NCBI RefSeq assembly: GCF_949987515.2
Contig: NC_082688.1
Coordinates: 75,520,731-75,584,730, forward strand
From: Delphinus delphis
Lineage: Eukaryota; Chordata; Mammalia; Artiodactyla; Delphinidae
Direction: 5' to 3'
Length of the DNA: 64,000 nucleotides
Shown: positions 21,419-33,662 of the stretch, piece after piece
How positions within the stretch are numbered: position 1 is the first letter of the stretch
How the letters are laid out: every line of letters starts with the position of its first letter
Made by a program: the position numbers and the translations under genes
The notes under the pieces: model-generated
What the model was told of the DNA's origin: nothing
Databases searched by the model: none
The model's input: only the letters and a program-made list of their open reading frames with translations

Positions 21419-21732
21419 TTTAACATCTTTATTGGAGTATAATTGCTTTACAGTGGTGTGTTAGTTTCTGCTTTATAACAGAGTGAATCCGTTATACATA
21501 TACATATATCCCCACATCTCTTCCCTCTTGCGTCTCCCTCCCTCCCACCCTCCCTATCCCACCCCTCTAGGTGGTCACAAAGCACCAAGCTGACCTCCCT
21601 GTGCTATGTGGCTGCTTCCCACTAGCTATCTACCTTACGTTTGGTAGTGTATATATGTCCATGCCACTCTCTCATTTTGTCCCAGCTTACCCTTCCCCCT
21701 CCCCATATCCTCAAGTCCATTCTCTAGTAGGT
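21419..21732 (-). mobile_element. L1 3' end, 5'-truncated, antisense
   Basis: 'taacatctttattggagtat', 'cagtggtgtgttagtttctg', 'aggtggtcacaaagcaccaa' and 'ttttgtcccagcttaccctt' are the antisense 3' end of a young L1. The flanks 'atcattttt' (21410-21418 and 21733-21741) form a 9-bp target duplication. The 114-codon frame at 21571-21915 is the antisense of L1 sequence. Confidence 0.85.
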
Positions 21733-21741
21733 ATCATTTTT

Positions 21742-22790
21742 AATTTTAGCTACCTAGAGCTGTATCCCCTTACTAATTCTGTGACCTGGCTGGGCCAGTT
21801 TCCTGTACATTCTCTCTCTCCCTCCCTCCTCCCTCTCTTCTGTTTTCCCCTGCTGTTGTTTGCTCAGTCTCAAGTCTCCAATAGTGTCATTTCCTGCTGG
21901 CTTCTCCAGCTGTGAGCCACTCCCTTCCCTCCCCTCCCCTTACTCCCCAGCTGTCTCTATGGGCAACATCAAACTGCTGATTTTAACACATTTGGTTAGC
22001 ATTTAGCTGGGGCCAGGAACTCTGGGTTAACTTCTAAAATGTGTTTATGATGCAAAGATATATTTTGTTCTTAATTAAGCCTTTCACTAAGGGGAAGAAT
22101 AAAAGGGCCTAGAGGTTTGAGATTTTAAATAGCTGGTATCCCAGAAAAGGGCAAAAAAACAGTCAAATTAGTAATACAAGAATTCGAAGGAACTGGAAGC
22201 CCACATCTCTGTTTCTCATGAGCTGGGGGCTAACATTGTCTTGCCTTCACTCAGGCTAGGCTGTCTACTGGGAAAGCAGCAGAAATACCTGTTAGGCAGG
22301 GACCCCTGAAGTGGACAACACAAGAAACTCCTTTTGTGAAGGCACTGATTTTCAAGTGTTCCAGTATCCTGGAGGTATGTTGTCATTTTTGAAGCATTCA
22401 CTACATGCGAAGGCAAGAAAGAGACCCTTTGTTTGCTCTATTTAAGGAGGAAAATTGAGATGCAGCTGGGAGAGGCAGGAACCATGCAGTCAGCAAGATA
22501 GCAAGGAGAATTTATATTACATGGCAGCTTGCGAATGCGTTTGCTTTAAGACAGACGCAGTGCTGCTATAAGCAAGGCAGGATGTAAATGATTTTTTAAA
22601 ATACAAGTGTTAGCTCAGATTTTGACTTGAGATGGTGGCCCATGAACCTTGGTATTCAGTAAAAGTATTCTGAATGAATGGGGAAGGCTCTAGCGCAAAG
22701 CTTGATACAGAGTAAGCCTTCAATACAGTTCGCTGACTTTCTTGCTTGCTATTTTAAAGAACCCATCTGACCATGCTCCCTACTCACCTT
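21742..22790. other. Unassigned interval with pyrimidine-rich tract
   Basis: A C/T-rich stretch spans about 21810-21860, with a second at 21918-21945. No family or exon was recognised elsewhere in the interval. Confidence 0.4.
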
Positions 22791-23574
22791 CCTTGTTATA
22801 ATCATCTCTCAACCTGCTTAACCTTGACCATCTCTCAAGGTCCTTCTACTCATTCATAGAGGATTTGTGCTATCTTCCTCTTCACCCCTACTTCTGTTAT
22901 TACTTTTGGGAAGTTTCTCATTCATGTGGCTGATTTATCAATCCAGTCCTCTGGCTGATCAGTTAGATGAACTGTTCCTGCTTCTAGCTAAGGCCAACCT
23001 CTCCTCTCTACCCAGCACTGGATCCTTCCTCCATCTGCTCATGGAAATGACTCTTAAAATGATCTCTTCTTTTCTGCATTCAAACTGTGTCCACTTACCA
23101 CTGGATTATTCCTATCGGTTGGCATATTTCTCATCTTAATTACATCAGACATAATATTAAAATAAATATTTTTCATTCTAAAATAAGGCCCCTGTCTTGA
23201 TTTAACACTTCCCTTAGCTATCATCCCATTTCTCTGCTCCCCTTTATAGCAAAATGCCACATTTATGTCTTTATGTCCTCACTTCTCTGGGTCGTTGTAG
23301 CCATTCCAATCAGGCTTTCATCCCCTCTACTTCATTAATTCCTAATACTAATTTTTCCAAGGTTACCGAGAATCTCCATGTTGCCAGACACACTGATGAC
23401 TTCTCTGACTCTGCTGGAACTGGTAGTTCTTGCTGAACTTCTTAGAAAAATTGGACATAGTTTATTATACCCTTATCTTTGCAGTATTTCCTTCACTTAG
23501 AAACAGAATCACCATATTCACTGGTTTTCCTGCTCAGTCACCTTTGCTGGCTCCTCCTTCATTCCCCCTCCCCA
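22791..23574 (+). mobile_element. L2 ORF2 region, part 1 of a split L2
   Basis: The text follows the sense L2 reverse-transcriptase region: 'tttctctgctcccctttata', 'ccattccaatcaggctttca', 'aaggttaccgagaatctcca' and 'cactggttttcctgctcagt' with 'cctttgctggctcctccttc'. Stops and frameshifts throughout make it non-functional. It breaks off at about 23574, where an L1 begins. Confidence 0.7.
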
Positions 23575-24086
23575 GGTTTATTGAGATATAATTGACAAAT
23601 AACATTGTGCAAACTTAGGGGGTACAATGTAATGATTTGATATATGTATATATTGCAAACTGATTACCACAACATGGTTAATTAACACATCCACCACCTC
23701 ACACAGTTACCATTTTCTGTGTGTGGTTAGTATATTTAAGATCTACTCTCTTAGCAAAGGTCAAGTATATAATACGGTATTGTTAACTATAGTCATGGTG
23801 CTATATAGTAGATTACCAGAACGTATTCATCTTATAACTGTAAGTTTGTATCTTTTGACCAACTTCTCCCCATTTCTTCCACCCTTGAGCTCTGGGCAGT
23901 CACCAATCTATCTGTTTCTATGAATTCGACATTTTTAGATTCCACGTATAAGTGAGATCATGCAGTATTTGTCTTTCTCAGTGTCTGACATTTCATTTAG
24001 CATAATGCCCTCAAGATTCATCCATGTTGTTGCAAATGGCAGGATTTTCTTCTTGTTTATGGCAGAATAATATTCCGTTGTATATA
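23575..24086 (-). mobile_element. L1 fragment nested in L2, antisense
   Basis: 'ggtttattgagatataattg', 'acaaataacattgtgcaaac', 'atgtttttgcaaatggcagg'-like text and 'agaataatattccgttgtat' are an antisense L1M 3' region. The upstream boundary cuts L2 and the downstream end is the TA target of a Tigger-like element. Confidence 0.8.
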
Positions 24087-24426
24087 CAGTCGGCCCTCTG
24101 ATATCTGTGGGCTTCACATCCAAAGATTCAACCAATCACAGATCTAAATATTTGAAAAAAAATTCCAGAAAGTTCCAAAAAGCAAAACTTGAATTTTCCA
24201 GCAACTACTTACATGCCATTAACATTGTATTTATGACTTTTTACAGAGCATTTACATTGTGTTAGGTATTATAAGTAATCTAGAGATGCTTTAAAGTATA
24301 CAGGAGGATGTGTGTAGGTTATTTGTAAATACTATACCATTTTATATAAGGAACTTGAGCATTCTCAAATTTGGGTATTTGCGGGAGTCCTGGAACCAAA
24401 CCCCAACAGATACTAAGTGATGACTG
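24087..24426. mobile_element. Tigger-like (TcMar) MITE nested in L1
   Basis: It starts 'cagtcggccctctgatatct' and ends 'gatactaagtgatgactg', imperfect terminal inverted repeats, with the TA target duplicated at 24085-24086 and 24427-24428. Length is 340 bp with no transposase, so it is a non-autonomous pogo/Tigger derivative. Confidence 0.8.
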
Positions 24427-24428
24427 TA

Positions 24429-25060
24429 CCTTCCTTCATTTTTTGAACTTTGAATGTTAGCATGCCTTGCGGTTCAGTTCCTGACTCTCATATTTCTCTG
24501 TTTACACTGACTCCTCAGCTGATCTCATCTAAACTCTTCACTGATCACTACACTCCTACATACAGCAGCCTAATGACAACTCCACCAAATGCATCTGAAA
24601 CAAACTGTAGCCAAACAGCATCTTTGGTTTTCTTCTACCTTAACATCTGGGCGCATGTACCTACACACAAACACCTCCTGTGTTCTTTCTTCATTTAGGA
24701 GATGGTACCATATTCCCTCCGTTGCCTAAGCCAACAACCACGGGGCATGTTTAATTCCTCTCTCTCCTTTACAAACTGTATCCTTATGCTTTGTCAGTAA
24801 ATCCCGTTAGATCTAGCTTCGAATCATATCCTGAATCTGACCTCCTCTAGCCATCACCACTGCTAGCATCCTGTTAATGGCCACCATCATTTCTCTCCTA
24901 GACTATTGCACTAATTTCCTCAATGGTCTTCCCTTTCTTCCCTTTTCCTCACTACTGCTTATTCTCCACATCATAGATTTTGTAGAAATGAAATCACTTT
25001 GTGCCCCTATGGGGATTGCCATAATCACTCCAGGTAAGTATTTCAATTTAGTTGAAAGAA
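24429..25060 (+). mobile_element. L2 ORF2 3' region, part 2 of the split L2
   Basis: It resumes L2 after the nested insertions: 'tttacactgactcctcagct', 'caaactgtatccttatgctt', 'gccatcaccactgctagcat' and 'tcatttctctcctagactat' keep the order of the L2 consensus. Confidence 0.65.
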
Positions 25061-25109
25061 AAAAGTATTACATTTAATAAAAACTTACATTGAACTTTCC
25101 ATCAGTTTT

Positions 25110-25340
25110 TCCTTTTCATAAGTCTGCACATCTATGCACATGCTGTCTCTGAAGCCTAGCTAGATCTTCCCACTGCCACACCCACCCAAACTTCACTTTC
25201 AGATCCCTGGCAAGAAATACCTCCTTTTCCAAGTCTAACATGATTCTCCCAAGCAGAGTTAGTTGCTGGATCATTTGTGTCTCACTGTATGTGGTTTTCC
25301 CCTCTTCATGGCCTCTGCCTCACTATTTTTCAATTCTTTT
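25110..25340 (+). mobile_element. L2 3' region, part 3, left of SINE
   Basis: 'gcctagctagatcttcccac' and 'aatacctccttttccaagtc' resemble the L2 segment just before its 3' end. A CHR SINE interrupts it at 25341. Confidence 0.5.
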
Positions 25341-25548
25341 TTTTTTTTTTTTCTTTGCTGTACGCGGGCCTCTCACTGCCGTGGCCTCCCCCGTTGTGGA
25401 GCACAGGCTCCGGACGCGCAGGCTCAGCGGCCATGGCTCACGGGCCCAGCCACTCCGCGGCACGTGGGATCTTCCCGGACCGGGGCACGAACCTGTGTCC
25501 CCTGCATCGGCAGGCGGACTCCCAACCACTGCGCCACCAGGGAAGCCC
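25341..25548 (-). mobile_element. CHR-type SINE, young form, antisense, nested in L2
   Basis: It has an exact 13-bp target duplication 'tttcaattctttt' at 25328-25340 and 25549-25561. The body runs from the T-rich tail through 'gtacgcgggcctctcactgc' to 'ccaccagggaagccc'. Three plus-strand frames of 102-117 codons here are read-through artefacts. Confidence 0.95.
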
Positions 25549-25561
25549 TTTCAATTCTTTT

Positions 25562-25650
25562 TATCTATCAGTTTTCTTCCATTAGACTATTAGCTCCTTA
25601 TATCCCCATAGTTTAACATGGTGCTTGGCACATAGTAGGATACAGTATGC
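25562..25650 (+). mobile_element. L2 3' end, part 4, right of SINE
   Basis: 'tagactattagctccttata' and 'ggtgcttggcacatagtagg' are the L2 3' end in sense orientation, closing the split element that began near 22791. Confidence 0.65.
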
Positions 25651-25659
25651 ATGTGCAGA

Positions 25660-27190
25660 ATAATTACCAGTTTGGCGTACAGAATTTCTACCTCAGTTGT
25701 AGGAAGAATATAATCAATCAGCAGGATACTGAATCTTTTCCTAAAAATAAGAACAAAAACAGTCCATTTAGGACCAGTCACTAAGAGTGCCAAAGGTTGT
25801 TGTCTCTTCATTAATGGAATCAGTCAGAAGAATGTGTAAGGAAAAAAATACCCATGAGTTCTAATCAAAAAGACTGTAACTGGATTTACCTAAGGAGAAA
25901 ATCCTAAGGTTAGTCATATATACCTTGGTTATAAAGAAATAACTATAACTTTTCCAGCCTTTGAAAATAAAGGATATGAATCTGTTTGCTGACTTTTAAC
26001 AGATACTTTCTTATATTCTGTGGCTTCATTAATAACTTCTATCTTGGTTTGGGGTAAAAGTAAACAAAAAAACCAAAAACCGTATGTTTGAAACAACCTT
26101 TCATTTCAAAATTATCGCTAAACTATAGACTCATTTTCCATTCATTTTTAAAAAACAATGTCTGCTATGTTTAGTAAATAATATTTTAATCTTTTCTGCA
26201 GAAGTATGAGTGGTGTGCACACTAAGGGGTGATTCTGTAGGAATAGACTTTCAAATTCAATTCAGCACTTTTATTGAGAATGGAGAAGCTTAAAAATGAA
26301 GCCAGCAGGCATCCAAAGCCTCAGAGAACACTACTGGATGCATTCTTAATTAAAGCCAATAAAGTGTGTTTTTAGGGAAAGCTTTCCCACCGAAAGCTCA
26401 ATGGCAAAACTCAGAAGAAGCAAACAAATTAAATTTTCTATATTAACTGCTTGGCACACTGCTTCTCATGAGTTGTTTATCCCAACATGATAGTTGACAA
26501 AATTTCACTCTCAAAACTCCAAATAACCCTGAGATAAACTACCAACTACTTACATATTTTCCCCTAATACCCAACAGTCCATACTAATTTCAAATCTTCC
26601 TAGGATACTAGAAAAAAAAAGAGAATGCTGGAGTATGATGAGTTGAATGATGGATGAAGCCTCAAAAATCTTGGATTTTGTTTCCATCACTAGTTTTTTT
26701 TTTTTCTTTTCTTAAAAAAACTCAGTAGGCATATTTATGTTATGACTTGGAGTATTTGTTGACATGCTGTATGACACCCATGCAAGTAAACAGGTACTGT
26801 TCAGAGGAGGTGGAGCTTCTGGGAGGTACTGAGTACTGTATTTCAAATATGATGTAATAAGTAGCATTTTAGACTTTTTTGAAGACATGTTAGTGGTGTA
26901 CACAATGTGGTAAACTGGTTACCAGATGAATAAATTAATCTGAGCATTTCTTTTCCTCAGCTGTGCAATGGAAGTATTTTCAACTCATAAAACATAAATA
27001 TACCTAACGATTTAAATGTAAAATCTTATAGGCCATTGTGTGATTATTCAGAATATTTTAGAATATTTTAAGTGTAAAAGGTATTAAGAAATAGATTGAA
27101 ATGACATTCATTAGAATGTGAGTTGCTGAGGCCATGTGCTTTATCTCATCCTTCCACTGATTCATTCATTTTTTCTTCCAGCAAATGATT
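25660..27190. other. Unassigned, A/T-rich interval
   Basis: No family or exon recognised. Poly-T at about 26695-26705. The sequence is not visibly repetitive and may be unique non-coding DNA. Confidence 0.4.
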
Positions 27191-27209
27191 TTTTAAAATC
27201 TTATTTCTT

Positions 27210-27421
27210 TTTTTTTTTTTTTTTTTTTTGTGGTACATGGGCCTTCCACTATTGTGGCCTCCCCCGTTGCGGAGCACAGGCTCCGGACGCACAGGCTCAG
27301 CGGCCATGGCTCATGGGCCCAGCCGCTCCGCAGCATGTGGGATCTTCCCAGACTGGGGCACGAACCCACATCCCCTGCGTCGGCAGGTGGACTCTCAACC
27401 ACTGCGCCACCAGGGAACCCC
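27210..27421 (-). mobile_element. CHR-type SINE, young form, antisense
   Basis: Exact 16-bp target duplication 'taaaatcttatttctt' at 27194-27209 and 27422-27437, followed by a T run and 'tggtacatgggccttccact'. Several CpG sites of the family have decayed to TG or CA. The 119-codon frame here is an artefact. Confidence 0.95.
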
Positions 27422-27439
27422 TAAAATCTTATTTCTTAA

Positions 27440-27540
27440 TTCCCAACACCTTGTGCAGAGTCTTGCATGTAATAGGTACGCTTCTGTCTTGTTGAACATA
27501 TGAATGAATGAACAATTACTAGTCACTCATCAAGACTTGT
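27440..27540 (+). repeat. L2 3'-end scrap
   Basis: 'gtcttgcatgtaataggtac' and 'tgaacatatgaatgaatgaa' resemble the terminal part of a sense L2. Confidence 0.5.
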
Positions 27541-27822
27541 TTTCCTCTTAAAAGGCTTCCTAAACTTCCTTTAGGAGGAGGTATATTGAGAAAATTATTT
27601 TAATATGCCTCTGCTCCTATCATAGTACTTTCCACTTCAGTGACACTAAATAAATATTTATTGGGGGCAAAACTCAAAACTATAAGATATGGGGAATATT
27701 TAGAGAAGAGAAAGCTCAGGTTCAACAACATGGAGGTCTTCAAATACCTAAAATCCCACTACATTTGGGAGGAACGTTAGACTTACTTTTATATGGTTGG
27801 AAGTGTTTTAATGAGGACCAAT
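27541..27822. other. Unassigned interval
   Basis: Contains 'actaaataaatatttattgg' at about 27645, possibly another L2 scrap; otherwise nothing recognised. Confidence 0.3.
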
Positions 27823-28451
27823 TGTTACCAAACCAAACTTGGGTCCACTTGCCCATGTTCAGTAAAGCCAGTCTACTGACACTGGGTTGTGGTGAAGAAA
27901 AGTGCAGCACTTATTGCAGGAGCCAAACAAGGAGTCCAGGTAGCTAGTGCTTAAAAGGCCTGAACTCCCCGAAGGCTTTTGGGGAAAGGTTTTTAAAGAC
28001 AGGGTGAGAGAGAGGGGTTGTTAGGTATATGATCAGCTCATGGACATTCTTCTGAATGGTTGGTTGAGAGGTATTTGGGAGTCAACATCATCAACCTTCT
28101 GGTTCCAACCAGTCTGGAGTTTACATGCTTATGGGCAGCATACAGTTAACTTCTTCCACCTGGTGGGGGTATAGTATCTGGAAAACAGCTCAACGGATAT
28201 GGCCCAGGATATTATCTACAGCCCTTGAGGAGGAACTAAAGCTCCTTGACTTTGTTTAATGGCTAAACTATTATTATTTTGCCTTGCTTGACTCTTTTTC
28301 TTTCTTCATTTTCTCACTTCTCTGATTAAATTTACTCTTTCTAACTGAAGGAAGGCCTAGGAGGCTAAACTTTTTCTATAGACAAGCAGGCAGAGGACAT
28401 GGGTTGGGAGGTCTCTTCCAGGAAGGCCCCATAGGGTCCTGCTTGGTTACA
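27823..28451 (-). mobile_element. Class I ERV (ERV1) solo LTR, copy B
   Basis: On the minus strand it runs from 'tgtaaccaagcaggacccta' to 'ggtttggtaaca' (629 bp) and is flanked by the exact 4-bp duplication CAAT at 27819-27822 and 28452-28455. Four-base duplications are usual for gammaretrovirus-like (class I) elements. A 'gcaataagtgctgc' segment near the 3' end is the likely polyadenylation region. No viral genes accompany it. Confidence 0.85.
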
Positions 28452-28455
28452 CAAT

Positions 28456-30003
28456 GAGTGAAATCTCCAGGGAGATTTTAGTGTATGATCTAAGGATATC
28501 CTAAACTGCTTTGTGATACATCAATTTCTATTTACTTGGAAGAACCTAACAACAGTGGAATAACGTTTCAAGCAAGCTGAGGAGAGCATTTCAGCCCCAG
28601 ATGGGTGTTTGAAGTGGATGATTTGTAAGGTCCCTTCTAACACTAGAATTCTTTGGTTGAATGGATGAAGAACAATGTGATCCCCCAACTAAGACTCCAC
28701 TTGAGTAAAAGCACCAGATGCTTTAAAACTGTAAGTCTCCCCATAGCCTTTCTGGAAAAGAATTTTCTATCTATCTTCCCAAAGATCAGGTAAATGCAAA
28801 ACTAGGGAGAAATATTACTTGGAAAAGGCACTAATCTTCCCTGATTTCTTCCAGTAGTTTAAGAAAACACTTTTAGGTCTGTCATGCTTTTCATCAGCTC
28901 CATGTAAGCGTTTAGTTCCTACTGCTCCAAAAAATTTTGTTTGCATGTGGGGGTGAGGGGTAGGGATGGTCTTAGGGGTTCCTAAGAGTGCCCCCTTAGA
29001 TCTTTAAGGGGGAAATTTGTAAAATTCAGTTTATGTTAGTGTTTCTGGCTCTATAAATGTGTATAAATATGAGACTAAGAGCTGGTGTTTTATTTCCTTG
29101 ATGAAAGAGTTTTCCAGATATGTCTTTTTAAGCTCATGCATATTGAATGGGCATTAAATAAAAATAGTTAGCTTCTATATGAATAGAGAACTCAGTCTTC
29201 TAAGCATATCAATCTAATTATGTTTTGAAGAATTTCACGTGAGTTTGGGGTTAATTATTAACCAGCAGTATAGGTCAACTCTTAATGTTTAAACTGTTAT
29301 TAGTTTACACATGGTTATAAGCACAAAAATGTTTTTTCCTCTGAAAGGCAATACTAAAGAAGAAGTAACATTATTATTTATAAAATTCCATTTAAGCTCA
29401 ATTTCTACATTAAATTGCCACTGAAGAATTTAAATCGACTGCATTTATGTTTATTGCACAGCATAAAGCATGTAAACAGAATAATACTATGTGCTTCAAA
29501 GTAAGTGCCTACTAATATAATAAGTACCTGAAGAAATACCTAATTATTTTTTATGAACTTGTAATGGTACATGTGGTATTTCATTATTTTATTGCTTAAA
29601 TAATCAATTATTCTTTTACCCTTAAAATGGAAAAAAGGGACATTGATGCAATTTCAGTGGAGATTGTTCAAAATTCTAACTAAATTATTGATCTAATGAA
29701 ATCAATGAATAAAATATCATAAAATTAGAGAGAGCTAAGGGAGCCAAGAAAAAGCAAATATAAAAGACTCTCCTGGAATTCATCCAAAAGGCAGAAAATT
29801 AAGAAAATTCACACTTCTCAATGCAATAGGGAGAAAAAGAACTGCATGAGGTCCTGTGGTTCTGAGTAAATGTTACATTGCATATGGTTTCAATAAATAT
29901 ACTGAAGACACTTGATAAAATTTTAGTAATCAAAAATACATATGAACAATAGGAAATTTATTGATAGAAATCTCATATTTTTTCATTAGATTACACATCA
30001 TTT
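28456..30003. other. Mostly unassigned, A/T-rich interval
   Basis: At 28610-28665 'gatgatttgtaaggtccctt' with 'ctaacactagaattctttgg' resembles an ancient mammal-wide SINE/LINE repeat also suggested at 43965 and 51165. The rest shows no family or exon. Confidence 0.4.
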
Positions 30004-30018
30004 ATTACTTGTTTTTTA

Positions 30019-30341
30019 TTTAAAATTAATTAATTTGCTTATTCTAATTTTTTTTTGGCTGTGTTGGGTCTTCATTGCTGTGCGCAGGCTTTCTCTAGTT
30101 GTGGTGAGCGGGGGCTACTTTTCATTGCAGTGCATGGACTTCTCATTGCAGTGGCTTCTCTGGTGCAGAGCATGGGCCCTAGACACACAGGCTTCAGGAG
30201 TTGTGGCACGAGAGCTTAGTAGTTGTGGCTCACGGTCTTAGTTGCTCCGCGGCATGTGGGATCTTTCCGGACCAGGGATCGAACCCGTGTCCCCTGCATT
30301 GGCAGGCGGATTCTTAACCACTGCGTCACCAGGGAAGTCCC
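30019..30341 (-). mobile_element. CHR-type SINE, older form, antisense
   Basis: Exact 15-bp target duplication 'attacttgtttttta' at 30004-30018 and 30342-30356. The body contains 'tttttggctgtgttgggtct', 'ctctagttgtggtgagcggg', the B-box complement 'ggatcgaacccgtg', and ends 'caccagggaagtccc'. Confidence 0.95.
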
Positions 30342-30479
30342 ATTACTTGTTTTTTAAAAAGTCATATTTTTGTCTTTATAACAACAAATTAAAGATATGG
30401 TGGAAAAAAATCCACGAGAGATTTGTTTCTAGTTATGGTGGAGTAACTTGATGATCATTGCTATCACTGAGGACAATGA

Positions 30480-31680
30480 ATAATGCTGAATTTTTAAAAA
30501 TCTGATTAAAGACATAAGAGAGCCATTAAAGTAAGCAGGTCAACAGGGGCCAAGACTGTTGGAAAAGGGTGACTGCAGACAGGTGAGCTGAACTTCTTTA
30601 GTGACATTAATCCTGGAGGCATTTGCTGATTGTGGGTACAGGGCAAGAGGCTGTAAGAATCCATGGTTTTCCTAGGCAAAGGGGCTGTGTTGAAGGACAA
30701 AGTAACCAGCAGAGGTTTGGGAGGTCTTATGGGGCTGGAGAGACATAATTGGAGACTTTGGGGGCCAAGATCCCAGTGAGAAGCGTGGTATGGAGAACAG
30801 AGCCTGATTTCCTTTTCAAGATGCTTGTTGAATTCTGAAGCTGCAAGGAACAGGAGGCCACAGAACCAAGCAGAAGGTCTCTGAAGAGCCAGCCAGGGTA
30901 TTTCACCAGCCTCAAGGTACTGATGTGGATAGATTCAGGACTCACCAGGTGCACCAGTCTCAAGTATGAAACCCTGGAGGCTTACACCCAGGAGCAGAGG
31001 TGGATTAGAGGTAAATGGAAACTTACCAGATTGTTGCCCAGTTATGATCCAGTTCAGTCTCAGAGGAAAGGGTGTACCTTTTCTGAAGGAAAATAGTATT
31101 GAGACTGTATATATTTTTTACAGATGATACCTGACATTCAATAAAACGTTACTAGGCACGCCAAAATACAAGGCTATAACTTAAAGTATAAGATTAAAAA
31201 AAAAGTGTTTAACAGGTGATTCAGATATTGGAGTTAGCATAATAAGAGCTTTAAAATAACTGTAACTAATATGCCCCCCAAATAGAGGGAAATATAAATG
31301 AAATACATAAGGACATGAAGGATCTCACGAGAGTATTGGAATATACAAAAAAGAATTAAATAGACATTTTTGAATTGAAAAATACAATAACTTAAATTTA
31401 AAAAGTCAGTAAGAGATGTTTTAAACAAAAGGCTGGACACAAGAGAAGACAGGAATAGTGAAGGTAGCACAATAGAAACCAAACTGAAGCTCAGGAGGAA
31501 GAAAGCAGAAAATACAGGAAAAAAGCATAAGAGACATGTTCCAGTGAAAGAAAATTACATACATTAAATAGAAATCCCAGAAGGAGAAGATAGAAATAAT
31601 GGGGCAGGAGAATGTTTGAAGAGTTAAAGAACATTGGAAGGAAGGAAAATTACGGTCCAATTTCTCTCTCAAAAACTTAA
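30480..31680 (+). mobile_element. L1/HAL1-like 5' region and ORF1 remnant
   Basis: 'aattaaatagacatttttga', 'attgaaaaatacaataactt', 'agcataagagacatgttcca' and 'atagaaatcccagaaggaga' match the ORF1 segment of old L1/HAL1 elements in sense orientation. The upstream part from 30480 is tentative. Frames are broken; the minus-strand frames at 31234-31672 are shadows. Confidence 0.65.
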
Positions 31681-31829
31681 GCTGAAGAGTTATGATTTGT
31701 GTTCTTTTCTGTATTCATGCTTCCCTTAAACAAAAAATGTTAAAAGGCCAAATACGTGTCTTATTAAAACAAAATTTGAAGTTCTTGCCATACTAGCACT
31801 TAACAGAAGAACTGAAGCAGAGTGGCAAA

Positions 31830-32150
31830 GGTTTTTAGTTTTTTATTTTCTGACGTAAAAATTGTTTAAAATTTTACAATATAAAAACTATATAGTAGAA
31901 AATGAAAACCTCTAAGATCCCATTATATGTATTTGTATGCATTTATATATTTTCCAACAAGAATAGAATCAAATTATACGTAATATTGTGTAATTTATAT
32001 ATTTTGAGTTAAAAGTGTATGATGGATATCTGGTTATGCAATTACTTCATTTTTACTAATGGATATATAATATTCCATGACTTATTTTTTAACAATTTGG
32101 GTTGAAAATATTTTTCAAAAAATATTTCTTCTTATGAAAAAAATTGCTGT
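31830..32150 (-). repeat. Possible old L1 3' sequence, antisense
   Basis: 'ggatatataatattccatga' and the 'caacaagaatagaatcaaat' context resemble the antisense L1M 3' region, but divergence is high. Confidence 0.4.
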
Positions 32151-32244
32151 TCTCTCAAGGGAGGTGATCGATATTTCCATCTTAGTGGTTCTTTTTACTT
32201 CCTCATAAATGTAATTTGCAAGTAGTTTTCCCTTGGTAGTAATA

Positions 32245-32480
32245 GCACACTTGGTTTTTCATCCATTCAAGTATATTGATGGTTTCCTTCTATATACCAG
32301 GCACTGTGCTAGATAGTGAAAGTAAGAGTAAACAAAACACACATATTTGCTGCCCTCAGGGAATTTAGTGTCAAATGGGAACACATACATTGGACATGCT
32401 CCAGTGATGTACAGCAAGGTCTAGAGGGAGGAGCGGGTGATGCCAGGAAGGTGTTCCCCAAAGAAGACTCAGAGTATGAG
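32245..32480 (-). repeat. L2 3'-end fragment, antisense
   Basis: 'tatataccaggcactgtgct', 'gctgccctcagggaatttag' and 'ggaaggtgttccccaaagaa' follow the antisense L2 3' end. The 78-codon minus frame at 32309-32545 is inside it. Confidence 0.65.
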
Positions 32481-32539
32481 TTTCCAAGTGAATAGGGAAA
32501 GGGGAGAGGTCTGTGTATGTGAGGCGAGATGATTAGGTT

Positions 32540-33660
32540 CAACAAAGGCTATTTTACATAATCTCAAAGCCTCATATGGTAAAATTTCAAAAGGAAAATT
32601 TTTTTCTAGAAATTTAAGGTGCCAATGTACATCTGTTGTGTGTCCATAGAAAGTTTATTGACTATAGAAACTGGTGAACGGTTTATATGTAATATGGATA
32701 TAAATTTGATTCAGATAAACATATTCATTTTTTTTTCAAAGAATTTTGGAACATTCATTGATCAAAAGTCATAAGAACATGGGGACCTAAATTAAAATTT
32801 TATTTAAAGGTCTGATTTAAAACAGCCTGTTGTGCGAAGAAAATTTCCAAATATCCCCTTATTTAAAAATACAAAATACTGTAGTCTATGAGGAAAATGA
32901 ACGTGAGAAATGACACTTACGAATCAAGGGTTGTGCTCTACATCCCATGTTCTTAGGCACAGTTTGGATGATTGTGGCGCCTGACCCTGGGCTGCACAGT
33001 GTGAGAGTGCTGTCACTGAGGCCACACTGTGCCAGTTCCCTGAGATCTGGCGAAGAGCCACAGTAGAGCTCAATGCAGCAAGAATCCACAGGACCCAGAA
33101 CTAGGATAAGGGCGTGACAACACAACTCATATAACTGAACAATCTCAAACGCTTTCTTGTTTTTTCCCCAGAGGGACAACTTGAATAGTGAAATTCTTGC
33201 AACTGAAATGCTTTCGCTTAGAGGTTGGAGAGACACTAGTACTGTTAACCTTAAGGTCAAACAAGCATGCAGAACGGTGCTCCTGAAAGTGCTGAACGGT
33301 TCAATTTAGAAAGTGATCACAGTAATGTAATTGCTCCATCACTTCCTATTTTTTAAATTTCAGGGCAGGGAATGAGAGAGGAAAATATGGGTAGAAAGAG
33401 ATCAGCAATAAGATAATACTGCTAAGTAACAAGAGAATTTGTGTATGAGACCTGTGACATGCATTCTTCCATCATTTATTTATCCCCTGAAGCCAATGAG
33501 ATTTTAAAGAGAATTCAGTGTGTGTTTGACAATGTATTTGGTACTTCCTATAAATTAGATAGTGGAGAATTCTACAATAAGTTAGTACTGCAGTTGTTGC
33601 CGCTAATTTTTTCAAAGCTAACTAGCTTGGTTATGCTTAATTTGTTTTATTCTTTAGTCT
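32540..33660. other. Unassigned interval
   Basis: No repeat or exon recognised. A 124-codon minus-strand frame at 32886-33260 and an 80-codon plus-strand frame at 33441-33683 have no recognisable domain; the latter runs into an antisense L1. Confidence 0.4.
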
Positions 33661-33662
33661 AT

